From contig NZ_SNUU01000001.1 in assembly GCF_012027645.1 (NCBI RefSeq), positions 1,116,001 to 1,180,000 on the forward strand: a DNA stretch of 64,000 nucleotides, written 5' to 3'. Origin of the DNA: Thermococcus sp. 18S1 (GTDB taxonomy: Archaea; Methanobacteriota_B; Thermococci; Thermococcales; Thermococcaceae). Numbering within the stretch: the stretch's first letter is position 1; each line of letters starts with the position of its first letter. Shown here in pieces: positions 50,222-60,963 of this stretch. The translations under genes were made by a program, and so were the position numbers. The notes under the pieces were generated by a model that saw nothing but the letters and a program-made list of their open reading frames with translations, ran no database searches and had not been told where the DNA came from.

Positions 50222-53200
50222 ATGAATAAAAAGGCTTTAAGCCTTTTGATCGCGGTAGTGATGCTGCTTTCAGTAGTACCAGTGGCTTTCCATGGGGTGG
50301 CAGCTGGAAATACCTCTGTTGCCGGCATAACTGCAACTGTCCAGAAAGTTGGGACAACGACGAAAGTCAGCAGTGAGTCCCAGGTGTCCCCTATTGAAAA
50401 GATTGAACCAAAATTGCTAGATATCCTAAAAGGAAAAGACTCTCAGGGTATCGTTGAGATCCACGGTCAGAAGTGGGTCATGATTCACATTTCTGCCACC
50501 AAGGACATTGGGGCTTCTCTTAGGGGCGTTGATGTTGTTGGCAAGACCGAGTTCATGGGCAACTTCATCTATCTTGCTCTAATCCCGGTCAAAGAGGACA
50601 GCATCAACGCGCTCATGAAAATAGCCTCGATTCCTGAGGTTGATGGGATAACCAGGAGTTCACCATTCGACCCGATTGATATGAAGAAAAACGACGAGGT
50701 ATCTGCCAAGTCAGTGCCCATCCCACACTCAAAGTTCGCGGACAGGGTCAAGAACTGGAAGCCAGGAAGCGAGATGCTGGATGGGAAGAAAGTCGCGACT
50801 TTCCACGGACTCGTTGAAGGAAAGCTGAAAGAACTCCAGAAGAACAGCCCCGCGGTTAACGGCATGGCAACCATAGCGGTTCCCGAGGTTAATCCTGCGG
50901 CCGCTGAGCCTGCGCCGGAGGACATCTTTGCCGTCTACCACCACGGCTCATACAACACGTGGCTCAACCTCAACGTCACCGGAGAGGGCGTAAAGGTTGC
51001 TGTCATCGACAGCGGCGTTGACTTTGGTAACCCGGACCTCCAGGATGCCTACGCCGTGGACACGAACCCGTCCTCCCCGTACTACGGCTGGCCGATAGCC
51101 TTTGATGACAACTCGCTGCTGTACTACCTGATCCTTGGAGCGACTTTCCCCGATATGTACACCTACGAGGGATACCTGTACTCCTGGTACTCCCCGACCA
51201 TAGTCAATGTTACACCTTACATCATTCCGGGATACTTTGGCATAGGCTATAATGGCAACTTCACCACGGTGTTTACCTCGATGAGTCTCGCAAACATACC
51301 GGACGACAGTGAGAGGACCCAGGTTGTGTACAACACCCTCCAGTGGATTGGAAACGTTAGCAACGTCCTCCTCGTTGACGATGACGGTGGGGACTCCTTT
51401 GAAGTCTTCTACGAGACCGCGCTGAATGCAATAGGAGTCAACTACACCTACTACGAGGTTCCGAACGAGACCGCCAACGGTCCCAACTTGACAGTCCTCA
51501 GCAACTACAGCCTTGTTATATGGTTCACGGGTGCCGCTTGGTACAGCACCCTTACTGACTCTGACGTTGGCAACCTCACCGCTTACCTCAACGGCGGTGG
51601 AAAGCTCTGGCTCATAAGCGAGGACTATCTCTATGACGGCGGTTTCGACAACACAACCATCAAGTACAACTTCACCATGAACTATCTGCACGTTGCCGAC
51701 GCCATTCAGGACTTCCCAGTCCCCACGATCCTCTACGACTACGCCGGCGGCCCGTATCACGGCGGTGAGGTTTACTGGGGACTTTACCAGAGCCCAACCG
51801 ACATGTTCGCCGACTACATCTTCCCCGACGATAGTGCCACACCGCTCCTTATCGGATACACCGCCTATGCATACGATACTCTCCTCGGAGGATTTTATGT
51901 TGACATTAAGCTACCTCTAAACGATGACCTCAGCGTTCCCACCACCAGCGGAATAATGAAGCTCGGCCTCCACCCGGATATAGCGCTCTGGGCCGACTGG
52001 TTTGGAGGATACATACTTGTCACCGACCCGAACTCTAACCAGACCTACGACACGGTTTACGCGGACATAGCTCCGGCCACCGTCATTGACTTCAACAAGG
52101 ACGTCGGCCACACCAAGGATAACCCCGTGATACAGCTCGACTTCTGGGATTCCATGAATGGAGAGTTCGGTCAGGACGGCTACGCAGACCTTTCAGGAGG
52201 CATGATCTACTACATAGCCGATGGAAAGACCCCGATACCGTACTCTAACGTGGTTGCTGAGAGATGGGGCATACCTCTCACCATACCCGCCAACGGTGAG
52301 CTCGTCGCGTTCATGATCGGCAACGTATACACCGGCGGAGGTGACCACGGAACCCTCTGTGCCGCTGCCGTTGGGGCCAGGGGTAGGACTTTCTACGGGC
52401 TGACCTTTGGTAACGCCATAGACGCCAAGATAATCGCCGAGGGATCGATGTACCAGGGTGGAAGCTGGATTGACTACGTGTACTTCGCCGTTGAGGGCTA
52501 CGATGGAAAACCCGGAACCGGTGACGAGGCCCAGATAGTCAGCAACAGCTACGGCGCGTCTGCGACCATAAGCAAAGGATACACCTGGGAGGACAGGTTC
52601 CTTTATTACATAACGAACATCTACGCCCCGACGACGACCTTCTTCTTCGCGGCGGGTAACGGTGGACCTGGCTATGGAACCGTCACGAGTGAAGGCGCTT
52701 CCCCGTTCGTGATAACGGTGGGTGCGTCTGTTGAGTGGGGATACAGGGGCCTCTTTGGATATGACGATGGCCCGTGGCAGCAGTTCGGCGCGAACTACGG
52801 TGACGCGGCGGACTTCTCCAACAAGGGACCGAACGCCCTGGGACAGCCCGACCCGGATGTCCTTGCAGTAGGTGAGTTCGCACTGGGTAGCTTGGCTCTC
52901 AACTCGGTTGGAGATGGATTCTGGGCCAGTGACCTCTGGAGTGGAACCAGTCTCGCCACCCCGATGGCATCGGGAATAGCTGCACTCGTGTACCAGGCCT
53001 ACTACGAGACTCACGGCACCTGGCCAACTGCTAAGGAGGTCAAGGAGATACTCATGAGCACCGCCAAGAACGTCAACCACGACGTCTTCACCCAGGGTGC
53101 TGGATTCCTCGACGCTTACAGCGCCGTTGAGGCCGCGAAGAACATGGATGGTATAGTGGTCTCACCGACTGAGTGGGCCGCAGGAAAGACTGACTATGCG

Positions 53201-55861
53201 GGGTTTGCCAACGTTCTGTATCCGGGACAGAGCGACTCCCAGACGTTTACCGTTAAGAACATGAACCCCAATAGCTCCAAGGAAGTCAACATTTCCGCGG
53301 AGGTCTTCCAGAAGATAGGTGAGGTTGAGTTCGACGTTGTCGGAAACTCCTGGGGATACTACAGAATAGATCAGTTCATTCCGAACGACACCGATCTCAT
53401 GAAAGTGACCCTGTACACTTCCTATGATAACTTCGACAACAACAGCGACTACGTTGCGGATGCCTATCCGTGGTTCAGGATCTGGGATCTGACCTTTGTG
53501 GACGGCAACGCCACCCTTAACCTGCTCCAGCAGGCTTCGAAGGAGGGCGACGTGGCCTCTGCAATGCTCGGCAACCCGCTCCAGAAGTACCACGACATGA
53601 TGTTCATCCAGGTAAGGGACATAATGCGCTTCTATGGCAAGAGCAGCACGTACCCGGCCAAGGTTAAGCTGGAGTTCTACAAGAGGGTCCCCTGGGATTG
53701 GGTCACCATTGACAAGGACAGCATCACCATAAAGCCGGATGGAACCGGCACGTTCACGGCTATAATAACAGTTCCACATGACACCCCGTACGGCATCTAC
53801 GAGGGTGCCATATACCTCAAGCACGATGGCAAGGAGACGACCATACCGGTCAGCGTTGTTGTGGCGTCACCCACCTCCGAGTTCGAATTTGGAGGCAACA
53901 ACGAATCAAACGGCCTCTATGATAACGGCAACGTCTACGGATACTTTGACTGGGGCTGGAGGTACGAGAGTGGTGACTGGAGGTTGTTCTACTTCAACGT
54001 GCCGGAGGCCAAGGAGGGCAGCTATGTGCTCGCCGATGTCGCATGGGACGGCACGATAACCGACATCAACCTGCACCTCCTCGGTCCGAGCGTTGATGTA
54101 TGGAGCATGAAATACCCGGATGTCATGGGACCGTACTCCCTGAAGGAAGTCGGTAGGAGCGATGACGGATACGTGGGAGCTGGACTATTCGTCTACCAGA
54201 CCTCCAGCGGCACCAACGAGGAGCTTATCGCTGGTAAGGCCTCGGAGGGACTCCACGCACTCTGGCTCCACAACGTTCTCTTCGACGGCAACGCTAGCTA
54301 CAGGACGTTCTACGGCCGCGTGGGCATGGCAAGGCTTTACCCGGAGAACTGGGTTGAGGTTCTCGGCTCGAGGGTTGGTGAGAAGACCTTTAACGTGGAG
54401 CTGCCGGAGTGGGCCGGAAACCTCTCAGTGGTGGCTACCGGCTTCAGCACACCATCAGTATACCAGAACATAGTGGCCCCGCCGACTGGAGACTCCGACT
54501 ACTACACGGTGAACGTCACCACTTCACCGGTTCTCGATGTACAGCTCACCAGCATCTGGGACGACCTCGCGGGAGTTGACCTTGACCTGTACGTCTATTA
54601 CAACGCCAGCGGCACCCTGATCGAGGTTGGAAGCTCGCTGACTGCAACTGCCGACGAGCACGTCTCACTGAGCTTCCCGTACCCCGGCCAGTATGTGATT
54701 GAGGTCTACTCCTACAGCAACCCTGCTCCAGGAAACGCCACTTACGACCTCATGATAACCACGATAGAGGGCAACGAGCTCATCGTCAAGAACGTCACCA
54801 AGACCGATACTGGATACACTGTCGACATGATGTACAACCTCACGGATGAGCACCTCAGCGCCAGCGCACCACTTAACGGAATAATACTGATGGGAACCAG
54901 CAAGAACCCAATACTGTTCCAGATTCCTGTCACCATAACCCCGGTGCCGTACGATGTCAGGCTCACTAGCATCGAGACCAGCAGTGTTCCGGACATCAAC
55001 GGCAACTACGAGATCACAACCTACGTTACCAACGATGGACCTTACAACGCTACAAACGTTCAGGTAACGCTCTTCAGAGACGGTCTGCCGACCGACGTCC
55101 AGGTGACGATCCCGCTTGTGCAGCCGGGAGACGTTTACGCGGTGACGTTTAGCATACCTGTGGCGGACATCACCATGCACTCATACAACATCGTGCTCTC
55201 CGCTCCGCAGGATGTCAATCCGGACAACAACGAAATGACAGTGTACGCTAGGGCCGTTGATGAGAACAATGTGCCTTGGGTCTACTCAATAGGTGAGAGC
55301 ATCGGAGAAGCCTCCATCACCAAGGTCATCGACGCCGGCAGGATATACTACATCACTGTGAATGGAGAACACGGCACCAAGGTTACTGTGCTCCTCAAGC
55401 TGCCTGCAGATACGACCTACTACCACGTCAACAGTGAGGACGCCGACATCCTGAATGTGAGTGCGAGAAAAGTCTCCGATGGCCTGCTGCTCTACGTGAC
55501 GATGCGCCTCAACTCTCCTGGAACGATCAGGGTTGACTACAGGACACACTCCGACTACACCAGGCTCTCCACCATGAACTATGTCTGGTACATGCTCTAC
55601 TGGAGGTACGACCAGAAGTTCGATCCGCTCTACCAGAAAGCCGTCGAGCTCGGTGTTGACAACGAGACCCTTCAGGAAGCCATGCACTACAAGGAGCTCG
55701 CGGACAAGTACTACGAGGAGGCAGAGAAGTACATCACTCCTGGCAGAGACAGCCTGGCAATAGCAGCGCTGCCGTACATGCGCAAGGCCTACGTCAACAT
55801 CCTCAAGGCATACAAGATCCTTGAACAGGCAGTGGGCGAGATTGAAAATCCTGAGGGCTGA
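50222..55861 (+). CDS. Large secreted subtilisin-family serine protease (pyrolysin-like)
   Basis: This 1879-residue exported protease has a signal peptide at about 1-28 (ending 'FHGVAAG'), a propeptide to about 230, and an S8 catalytic domain. The catalytic residues are Asp263 ('AVIDSGVDFG'), His709 ('GGGDHGTLCAAA') and Ser910 ('SGTSLATPMASG'). The 446-residue gap between Asp and His contains an inserted domain ('VLLVDDDGGDSFEVFYETAL', 20 residues) that looks like a Rossmann/GATase1-like unit, about residues 375-480. Several beta-sandwich domains, including PPC-like ones, fill about 1050-1800. There are many N-x-S/T sequons. A helical end (about 1830-1879) lacks an obvious anchor. It probably digests proteins outside the cell for peptide fermentation. 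Confidence 0.93.
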   Translation: MNKKALSLLIAVVMLLSVVPVAFHGVAAGNTSVAGITATVQKVGTTTKVSSESQVSPIEKIEPKLLDILKGKDSQGIVEIHGQKWVMIHISATKDIGASLRGVDVVGKTEFMGNFIYLALIPVKEDSINALMKIASIPEVDGITRSSPFDPIDMKKNDEVSAKSVPIPHSKFADRVKNWKPGSEMLDGKKVATFHGLVEGKLKELQKNSPAVNGMATIAVPEVNPAAAEPAPEDIFAVYHHGSYNTWLNLNVTGEGVKVAVIDSGVDFGNPDLQDAYAVDTNPSSPYYGWPIAFDDNSLLYYLILGATFPDMYTYEGYLYSWYSPTIVNVTPYIIPGYFGIGYNGNFTTVFTSMSLANIPDDSERTQVVYNTLQWIGNVSNVLLVDDDGGDSFEVFYETALNAIGVNYTYYEVPNETANGPNLTVLSNYSLVIWFTGAAWYSTLTDSDVGNLTAYLNGGGKLWLISEDYLYDGGFDNTTIKYNFTMNYLHVADAIQDFPVPTILYDYAGGPYHGGEVYWGLYQSPTDMFADYIFPDDSATPLLIGYTAYAYDTLLGGFYVDIKLPLNDDLSVPTTSGIMKLGLHPDIALWADWFGGYILVTDPNSNQTYDTVYADIAPATVIDFNKDVGHTKDNPVIQLDFWDSMNGEFGQDGYADLSGGMIYYIADGKTPIPYSNVVAERWGIPLTIPANGELVAFMIGNVYTGGGDHGTLCAAAVGARGRTFYGLTFGNAIDAKIIAEGSMYQGGSWIDYVYFAVEGYDGKPGTGDEAQIVSNSYGASATISKGYTWEDRFLYYITNIYAPTTTFFFAAGNGGPGYGTVTSEGASPFVITVGASVEWGYRGLFGYDDGPWQQFGANYGDAADFSNKGPNALGQPDPDVLAVGEFALGSLALNSVGDGFWASDLWSGTSLATPMASGIAALVYQAYYETHGTWPTAKEVKEILMSTAKNVNHDVFTQGAGFLDAYSAVEAAKNMDGIVVSPTEWAAGKTDYAGFANVLYPGQSDSQTFTVKNMNPNSSKEVNISAEVFQKIGEVEFDVVGNSWGYYRIDQFIPNDTDLMKVTLYTSYDNFDNNSDYVADAYPWFRIWDLTFVDGNATLNLLQQASKEGDVASAMLGNPLQKYHDMMFIQVRDIMRFYGKSSTYPAKVKLEFYKRVPWDWVTIDKDSITIKPDGTGTFTAIITVPHDTPYGIYEGAIYLKHDGKETTIPVSVVVASPTSEFEFGGNNESNGLYDNGNVYGYFDWGWRYESGDWRLFYFNVPEAKEGSYVLADVAWDGTITDINLHLLGPSVDVWSMKYPDVMGPYSLKEVGRSDDGYVGAGLFVYQTSSGTNEELIAGKASEGLHALWLHNVLFDGNASYRTFYGRVGMARLYPENWVEVLGSRVGEKTFNVELPEWAGNLSVVATGFSTPSVYQNIVAPPTGDSDYYTVNVTTSPVLDVQLTSIWDDLAGVDLDLYVYYNASGTLIEVGSSLTATADEHVSLSFPYPGQYVIEVYSYSNPAPGNATYDLMITTIEGNELIVKNVTKTDTGYTVDMMYNLTDEHLSASAPLNGIILMGTSKNPILFQIPVTITPVPYDVRLTSIETSSVPDINGNYEITTYVTNDGPYNATNVQVTLFRDGLPTDVQVTIPLVQPGDVYAVTFSIPVADITMHSYNIVLSAPQDVNPDNNEMTVYARAVDENNVPWVYSIGESIGEASITKVIDAGRIYYITVNGEHGTKVTVLLKLPADTTYYHVNSEDADILNVSARKVSDGLLLYVTMRLNSPGTIRVDYRTHSDYTRLSTMNYVWYMLYWRYDQKFDPLYQKAVELGVDNETLQEAMHYKELADKYYEEAEKYITPGRDSLAIAALPYMRKAYVNILKAYKILEQAVGEIENPEG

Positions 55862-55948
55862 TGCCCTCGACCTTTCTTCCTTTCTCGATTTTTGTCAGTT
55901 GCACCAACTCTTTTAAACCCGCCTGCGTTTCTAACTCCGGTGGCACTC

Positions 55949-56248
55949 ATGATATACGTTAAAATATATCGAGTCCAGGGGGAAGTTCTCCTCGCGGCCT
56001 GTGATGAGGAGCTCCTCGGAAAGACCTTCAGGGAGGGCGACCTCAAACTCGAGGTCAAGGAGCGGTTTTACAGGGGAGAACTTGTTGAGGAAGATGCCCT
56101 TGACTCCCTGCTTCACGAAGCCACGATAGCCAACCTCACCGGCGAACGCTGCGTCTCCAAGGCAATAGAGCTCGGTTACGTTGATGAGGACAGGGTTCTC
56201 AGAATCCAGGGCGTTCCACACGCGCAGATGGCCCGGCTCTTCCTCTGA
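55949..56248 (+). CDS. DUF424 family protein
   Basis: This 99-residue cytoplasmic protein is of the archaeal DUF424 type: 'MIYVKIYRVQGEVLLAACDE' (20 residues), 'GKTFREGDLKLEV', and 'ATIANLTGERCVSKAIELGY' (20 residues). Its function is unknown. The ATG at 55949 has GGTGG six bases upstream; the open frame back to 55892 includes the TATA box TCTTTTAAAC and is not used. It lies just before nmd3 with a separate promoter-like spacer (CTTTTTAAACC), a pairing that suggests a role in translation or ribosome assembly. Confidence 0.82.
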   Translation: MIYVKIYRVQGEVLLAACDEELLGKTFREGDLKLEVKERFYRGELVEEDALDSLLHEATIANLTGERCVSKAIELGYVDEDRVLRIQGVPHAQMARLFL

Positions 56249-56293
56249 GCTACCTTTTTAAACCTCTTCCCGCACCAACCACCGGTGGGAGAG

Positions 56294-57460
56294 ATGAGCG
56301 AGAGATTCTGTTACAGGTGCGGGATAAGCGAGAGCGAAGGGGGACCGCTGATAGACGGACTCTGTCAGGTCTGCTTCAGAAAGGAGAACCCGGTTTTGCT
56401 GATTGAGAACGAGGTCAACACGGAGCTCTGCCAGAACTGCGGGAGCTACAGAAAGAGGGGCGTCTGGGTTGATCCGGCGAGCTATGACCTTGAGGAGCTT
56501 ATATTTGAGGTGGCCGAAAACGCCCTCATGGAGGCCCTCGAGGATTCCTTCAGCGAGGGGATCGTGGAGTACGAGGTGGTCTCCCAGGAGGAGCTTGACG
56601 AGATTGAGGAGCTTCCGGTTGGACGGGCCGCGGTGGCCTTTGAACCCGCTGACTTTCACCTTGAACACTTCCCGGCAATAGTGACCTATGAGGTTCGTGC
56701 AAAGGCCAGGGTTCACGAGCTCCAGCGCGAGCTCCACGACGAGACCAGATACGTTACCGTCTATGTCCGCCAGACCGTCTGTCCGCGCTGTTCCAAGTTC
56801 CTCGGCGGCTACTTCGAGGCCATACTCCAGGTCCGGGCCGAGGGCAGGCCGCTGACTGAGGAGGAAAGAAAGGCCATAGGAAAGCTCGTCGAGGAGAAGG
56901 TGGACGAGATAATGCGCAGGGACAGGATGGGCTTCATCCAGGACACCATAGAGAAGGAGGAGGGCATGGACTTCTACATGGGCTCTACTTCAAGTGCCAG
57001 GAAACTCGCCCAGGCGATAAAAGAGCGCTTTGGCGGAACGATAAGCGAGGCCTACGAGCTGGTCGGCGTTGATAGACAGACCAGCAGAGAGGTTCACCGC
57101 GCGAGCGTGAGCATCAGGATTCCGAAGTTTCAGAGGGGCGACCTGGTGATGGACAGGCGCGGCAACGTTTACACCGTGGAGGGTGTGGACGGGAAGGGCA
57201 TGACGCTCACCAACCTGGTCACCCGTGAGACGGAGCGCCGCGACTGGAAGACCGTGAAGCGGGAGGGCATAGATGCGGTGGAGGGCGAAAGGAAGGAAGC
57301 CATGGTGACCAGTATAACCCCTACGGAAGTTCAGCTGATGGACATGGAGACGTATGAAACCTATGAACTGGAGAAGCCGCGCATGGAGCTCAGGGAGGGC
57401 GAGGTGTACCGCATGGTGGAGGTTAAGGGCAGGAAGTACTTCCTGGACAGGAAGGAATGA
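56294..57460 (+). CDS. NMD3-related ribosome biogenesis protein
   Basis: This 388-residue homologue of eukaryotic NMD3, the 60S export adaptor, in archaea presumably acts in late large-subunit assembly. N-terminal zinc-binding Cys pairs are clear: 'CYRCG', 'CQVCF', 'CQNCG', and later 'CPRC' in 'QTVCPRCSKFLGGYFEAIL' (19 residues). A C-terminal beta-barrel (about 290-388, 'RGDLVMDRRGNVYTVEGVDG') follows. The frame opens at a GTG at 56285, but GGTGG there is the ribosome site for the ATG at 56294. Confidence 0.9.
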   Translation: MSERFCYRCGISESEGGPLIDGLCQVCFRKENPVLLIENEVNTELCQNCGSYRKRGVWVDPASYDLEELIFEVAENALMEALEDSFSEGIVEYEVVSQEELDEIEELPVGRAAVAFEPADFHLEHFPAIVTYEVRAKARVHELQRELHDETRYVTVYVRQTVCPRCSKFLGGYFEAILQVRAEGRPLTEEERKAIGKLVEEKVDEIMRRDRMGFIQDTIEKEEGMDFYMGSTSSARKLAQAIKERFGGTISEAYELVGVDRQTSREVHRASVSIRIPKFQRGDLVMDRRGNVYTVEGVDGKGMTLTNLVTRETERRDWKTVKREGIDAVEGERKEAMVTSITPTEVQLMDMETYETYELEKPRMELREGEVYRMVEVKGRKYFLDRKE

Positions 57461-57520
57461 CCCGTTTCTGTCCCGCCAATCTTTTTAACCTTAGGTTTTG
57501 AACCTCTTCTGGTGATGCTC

Positions 57521-58846
57521 ATGGGAAAGACGGTGGTTATCATAGGCGGTGGAGCGGCAGGAATGAGCACCGCGTCGCGCGTTAAGAAGCTAAAACCCGA
57601 GTGGGACGTCAAGGTCTTCGAGGCAACCGAATGGGTCAGCCACGCCCCCTGTGGTGTGCCCTACGTGGTCGAGGGAGTTTCACCAAAGGAGAAGCTCATG
57701 CACTACCCCCCTGAGGTCTTCATCAAGAAGCGCGGCATAGACCTCCACATGAAGGCTGAAGTCATAGAGGTCGAGCAGGGAAGCGTCCGCGTCAGAGAAG
57801 AGGATGGGGAGCACACCTACGAGTGGGACTACCTCGTCTTCGCCAACGGTGCCTCGCCACAGGTTCCCGCGCTTGAGGGCTGTGAGCTTGAAGGCGTCTT
57901 TACGGCGGACCTTCCGCCAGATGCCGTTGCCATAACCGAGTACATGGAGAAGCACGACGTTAAGGACGTTGTTGTCATAGGCACGGGATACATCGCCCTT
58001 GAAATGGCGGAAGCCTTCGTTGCGAGGGGCAAGAACGTTACACTCATAGGAAGGAGCGAAAGGGTTCTGAGAAAAACCTTCGACAAGGAGATTACCGACA
58101 TCGTTGAGGCGAAGCTGAGGGAGAACCTTAACCTCCGCCTCCAGGAGCTTACACTGCGCTTTGAGGGCAACGGCCGGGTCGAGAAAGTTATCACCGATGC
58201 CGGCGAATACAAAGCGGACATGGTTATCGTGGCGACGGGCATAAAGCCCAACACTGAGCTCGCGAGGGAGCTGGGGGTCAGGATTGGAGAGACCGGGGCC
58301 ATCTGGACCAACGAGAGGATGGAAACCAGCGTCGAGAACGTCTACGCCGCCGGTGACGTCGCCGAGACGAGGCATCTCATCACCGGCAGGCGCGTCTGGA
58401 TTCCCCTTGCTCCGGCCGGCAACAAGATGGGCTACGTTGCTGGAAGCAACATAGCCGGAAAGGAGATTCACTTCCCGGGAGTGCTTGGGACGAGCATAAC
58501 CAAGTTCCTTGACCTGGAGATTGGAAAGACTGGCCTAACTGAGGCCGAGGCTATTAAGGAAGGCTACGACGTCAGAACTGCGTTCATAAAGGCCAGAACA
58601 AAGCCCCACTACTACCCGGGCGCCAGAGATATATGGCTCAAGGGCGTCGTCGACAACGAGACCAACAGACTCCTCGGTGTCCAGGCGGTTGGAGCCGAGA
58701 TACTGCCGAGAATAGACACTGCCGCAACGATGCTCACCGCGGGCTTCACGACGAAGGACGTTTTCTTCACGGACCTGGCATATGCACCGCCCTTCGCCCC
58801 CGTCTGGGACCCGCTAATAGTCCTCTCCAGGGTTCTCAAGTTCTGA
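57521..58846 (+). CDS. CoA-disulfide reductase / NADH oxidase family flavoprotein
   Basis: This 441-residue FAD enzyme has a single redox cysteine, Cys44 in 'SHAPCGVPY', with FAD motif '[10 protein letters not shown]' (about 6-15) and NAD(P) motif '[15 protein letters not shown]' (about 152). The C-terminal dimer domain ends with '[16 protein letters not shown]', whose tyrosines contact CoA in the family. It keeps CoA reduced and, in Thermococcales, related enzymes (NSR) use CoA to reduce sulfur with NAD(P)H. The ATG at 57521 is preferred because GGTGAT at 57511 is its ribosome site. The genes around it do not specify which role applies here. Confidence 0.9.
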   Translation: MGKTVVIIGGGAAGMSTASRVKKLKPEWDVKVFEATEWVSHAPCGVPYVVEGVSPKEKLMHYPPEVFIKKRGIDLHMKAEVIEVEQGSVRVREEDGEHTYEWDYLVFANGASPQVPALEGCELEGVFTADLPPDAVAITEYMEKHDVKDVVVIGTGYIALEMAEAFVARGKNVTLIGRSERVLRKTFDKEITDIVEAKLRENLNLRLQELTLRFEGNGRVEKVITDAGEYKADMVIVATGIKPNTELARELGVRIGETGAIWTNERMETSVENVYAAGDVAETRHLITGRRVWIPLAPAGNKMGYVAGSNIAGKEIHFPGVLGTSITKFLDLEIGKTGLTEAEAIKEGYDVRTAFIKARTKPHYYPGARDIWLKGVVDNETNRLLGVQAVGAEILPRIDTAATMLTAGFTTKDVFFTDLAYAPPFAPVWDPLIVLSRVLKF

Positions 58847-58857
58847 ACCTTCCATTC

Positions 58858-60102
58858 TCACTTTTTCAGCAGGGCGAGGCTCCCTCCAATCAGGGCAAGC
58901 GCTAGACCAAAGGCCGCCCCAAATCCCGCGGAGGATATGAGTGCCCCGCTTATGGCGCTGCCCGCGATGTATCCTGCCGAGCCCACGACGTTGTACGTTC
59001 CCATAGCGCTGCCCTTTTCCTTTTCTCCTGCCTTTTCGCTCACTATGGCGGTTGAGGAGATTCCGATGAATGCCCAGGAGTAGCCGGCCAGGATGTAGGA
59101 GGCAAAGGCCAGTGGAAGCAGCGCCGGGGAGAGCAGGGTTCCTAGCACCATCGTGGCGAAGGCTCCGGCACGGAGGAGCAGCCCCTTTCTCAGGACTCCC
59201 TCCTTTCCTCCCCCCATCGCGGCCCCGACGCGGGTGTAGTTCATCGCCGAAACCGCGGAGTTGGCTATGAGCGCTAGATACACAACCTCCCTCGTGTAGC
59301 CCTCGCTCGTAAGGAGCACCGGCATCTGGGGGAAGTAGATGCCCGCAGCTATCCAGAAGAGCAGGAAGGCTACGTAGAACCTACCCAGGCCCTCTGGGAG
59401 GCTGAAGTTGGTGTGTAGTATGAAGCTGGGGAAGTAGCGGGCCTTTTCGACGACGTAGTTGCCGAACGCTCTGATAGCCCGTCTGTTGATGTATATCGGA
59501 GCCTCCCGTATCATCCGCTCTCCCATGAAGACCGAGGGCAGGGCCAGGATGGCGAAAGCGATAAACAGCTGGGGCATGGTCAGGAACCTCGACAGGCCGA
59601 AACCAAGAACCAGTCCGAGAACCCATCCCCAGCCGCTTATCTCGTTGAACTTGCCGATGGCGTGATCCCAGCTGTACTTCCGGACGCTCCTCAGAACGAG
59701 CGCTATGGGGACCGATAGGGTTGAGGCGAGGAAAAATGCGTAGACCGTGTTTACCGCGATGAGCTGGGAGGGGGTCTTCACAAAGGCCATCGCCGTGAGG
59801 AAGATGGGGACACTGGCGAAGCCGAGGAGTATGAAGGGCTTTCTCCGCAGGATTCTGTCGCTCACCCTGCCCCAGAACAGCGCGCCGAGCATCGAGGCCA
59901 GGCTCCCGAGGGCGAAGGTCAGTCCAACGGTTGAGGCGTTTCCCCCAAGTTCCAGGAGGTAAAGGCTCACCAGGGCGGAGCTTCCACCCGTGGCTACCTT
60001 GAAGGGCACGAAGGAGTAGAACCACCTGGGCATCTTGGGGATGTAGCGGTAGCGGTTTGCTACCGATGCGTTCCTCACCGCGACGGCAACTCTCTGGCTC
60101 AT
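58858..60102 (-). CDS. MFS transporter (12-helix)
   Basis: This 414-residue membrane protein has about 12 helices. The N-half has 'LFWGRVSDRILRRKPFILLG' (20 residues), the motif A loop between helices 2 and 3. The C-half has 'YILAGYSWAFIGISSTAIVS' (20 residues) and 'EKEKGSAMGTYNVVGSAGYI' (20 residues). The start at 60102 has AGGTGGGG; the frame upstream to 60159 includes the CTTTTTAAACC TATA region and is not used. It converges on the CoA-disulfide reductase gene. The substrate is unknown. Confidence 0.85.
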   Translation of the reverse strand: MSQRVAVAVRNASVANRYRYIPKMPRWFYSFVPFKVATGGSSALVSLYLLELGGNASTVGLTFALGSLASMLGALFWGRVSDRILRRKPFILLGFASVPIFLTAMAFVKTPSQLIAVNTVYAFFLASTLSVPIALVLRSVRKYSWDHAIGKFNEISGWGWVLGLVLGFGLSRFLTMPQLFIAFAILALPSVFMGERMIREAPIYINRRAIRAFGNYVVEKARYFPSFILHTNFSLPEGLGRFYVAFLLFWIAAGIYFPQMPVLLTSEGYTREVVYLALIANSAVSAMNYTRVGAAMGGGKEGVLRKGLLLRAGAFATMVLGTLLSPALLPLAFASYILAGYSWAFIGISSTAIVSEKAGEKEKGSAMGTYNVVGSAGYIAGSAISGALISSAGFGAAFGLALALIGGSLALLKK

Positions 60103-60222
60103 TTTTCCCCACCTTGAGGCCTCGGGGAGGCCGGTTTGGTTTAAAAAGATTTGTGACACAGGGCATGCTGTAATGTCCAGAAGAGTTCATTTAGTGGGCA
60201 GGAATAAAGAAAGAAGAACCCC

Positions 60223-60963
60223 TCATATCTCGAGGACGTATTTCCTGCTCTCGTCGGAGAAGCCCCTGAAGCGGCCGAGCTTCAAATGGAGTATCGCCCT
60301 CTCAACCTTCACGACCTTCATCGAGGCTACGTGGGTCACCCCGGTGCCCCTGAGGAACTCCGGAAGAACCTGTCCCGTGGGGCCGGTTAAGAGGAAGATT
60401 CTGGCGTTCTTTGCCCTGTCGAGGAGCATGTCGAGGGTTCCGTTGATCATGCAGGATGCGCTCGCTATAACTGCCTCAACCTCTGGCAGGAGCCAGTACT
60501 CCAGGGAATCGCTCAGCGTTTCTCTGTCCCAGAGCTTTGGGTTTCTCTCGAAGACGTAGGGCCTGAAGCCCCTCTCCCGAAGGGTTCTGACTATTGGGGG
60601 CATGTTGCCAATAACCGCTACCTTTTCGATGTCACCATCTAAAAGTTCCACAGCATCGGCCCACTTTGCGTTGCTTAGGTCAAGGTAGTACTGTGAAACC
60701 GCATTTATCGCCGCCATGCCTAGGGACCTCTCGATTAGGTTGAGGCTGTCGGCCCTTTCAATGAACGCCTCCAGAGTGGGCTCCTCGATGGAGTTGTCGA
60801 ATCTCCCTATCTCCTCGGGAAGGGTCATGGCGACGCCGAGGGCTTTTCCCCTCTTCCCCTCAACCAGCACGTAGGTGTAGGGCAGGCCAAAGGAGAAGTC
60901 CAGGACCTTGAGTTCCTCGTCGATAAACCCCAGAGCCTTTTTCTTGAGCTTAGCCAGCAGCAT
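60223..60963 (-). CDS. DUF364 family protein (putative heavy-metal chelation domain)
   Basis: This 246-residue cytoplasmic protein has an N-terminal enolase-N-like region (about 1-90, DUF4213 type) and a C-terminal Rossmann-like DUF364 domain. Its motifs are 'KVAVIGNMPPIVRTL', 'VIASASCMINGTLDMLLDRA' (20 residues) and 'FLLTGPTGQVLPEFL'. Family members are proposed to bind metals, with no firm activity known. The ATG is preceded by GGTGTTCGT. It stands alone, divergent from the beta-helix channel gene. Confidence 0.82.
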   Translation of the reverse strand: MLLAKLKKKALGFIDEELKVLDFSFGLPYTYVLVEGKRGKALGVAMTLPEEIGRFDNSIEEPTLEAFIERADSLNLIERSLGMAAINAVSQYYLDLSNAKWADAVELLDGDIEKVAVIGNMPPIVRTLRERGFRPYVFERNPKLWDRETLSDSLEYWLLPEVEAVIASASCMINGTLDMLLDRAKNARIFLLTGPTGQVLPEFLRGTGVTHVASMKVVKVERAILHLKLGRFRGFSDESRKYVLEI

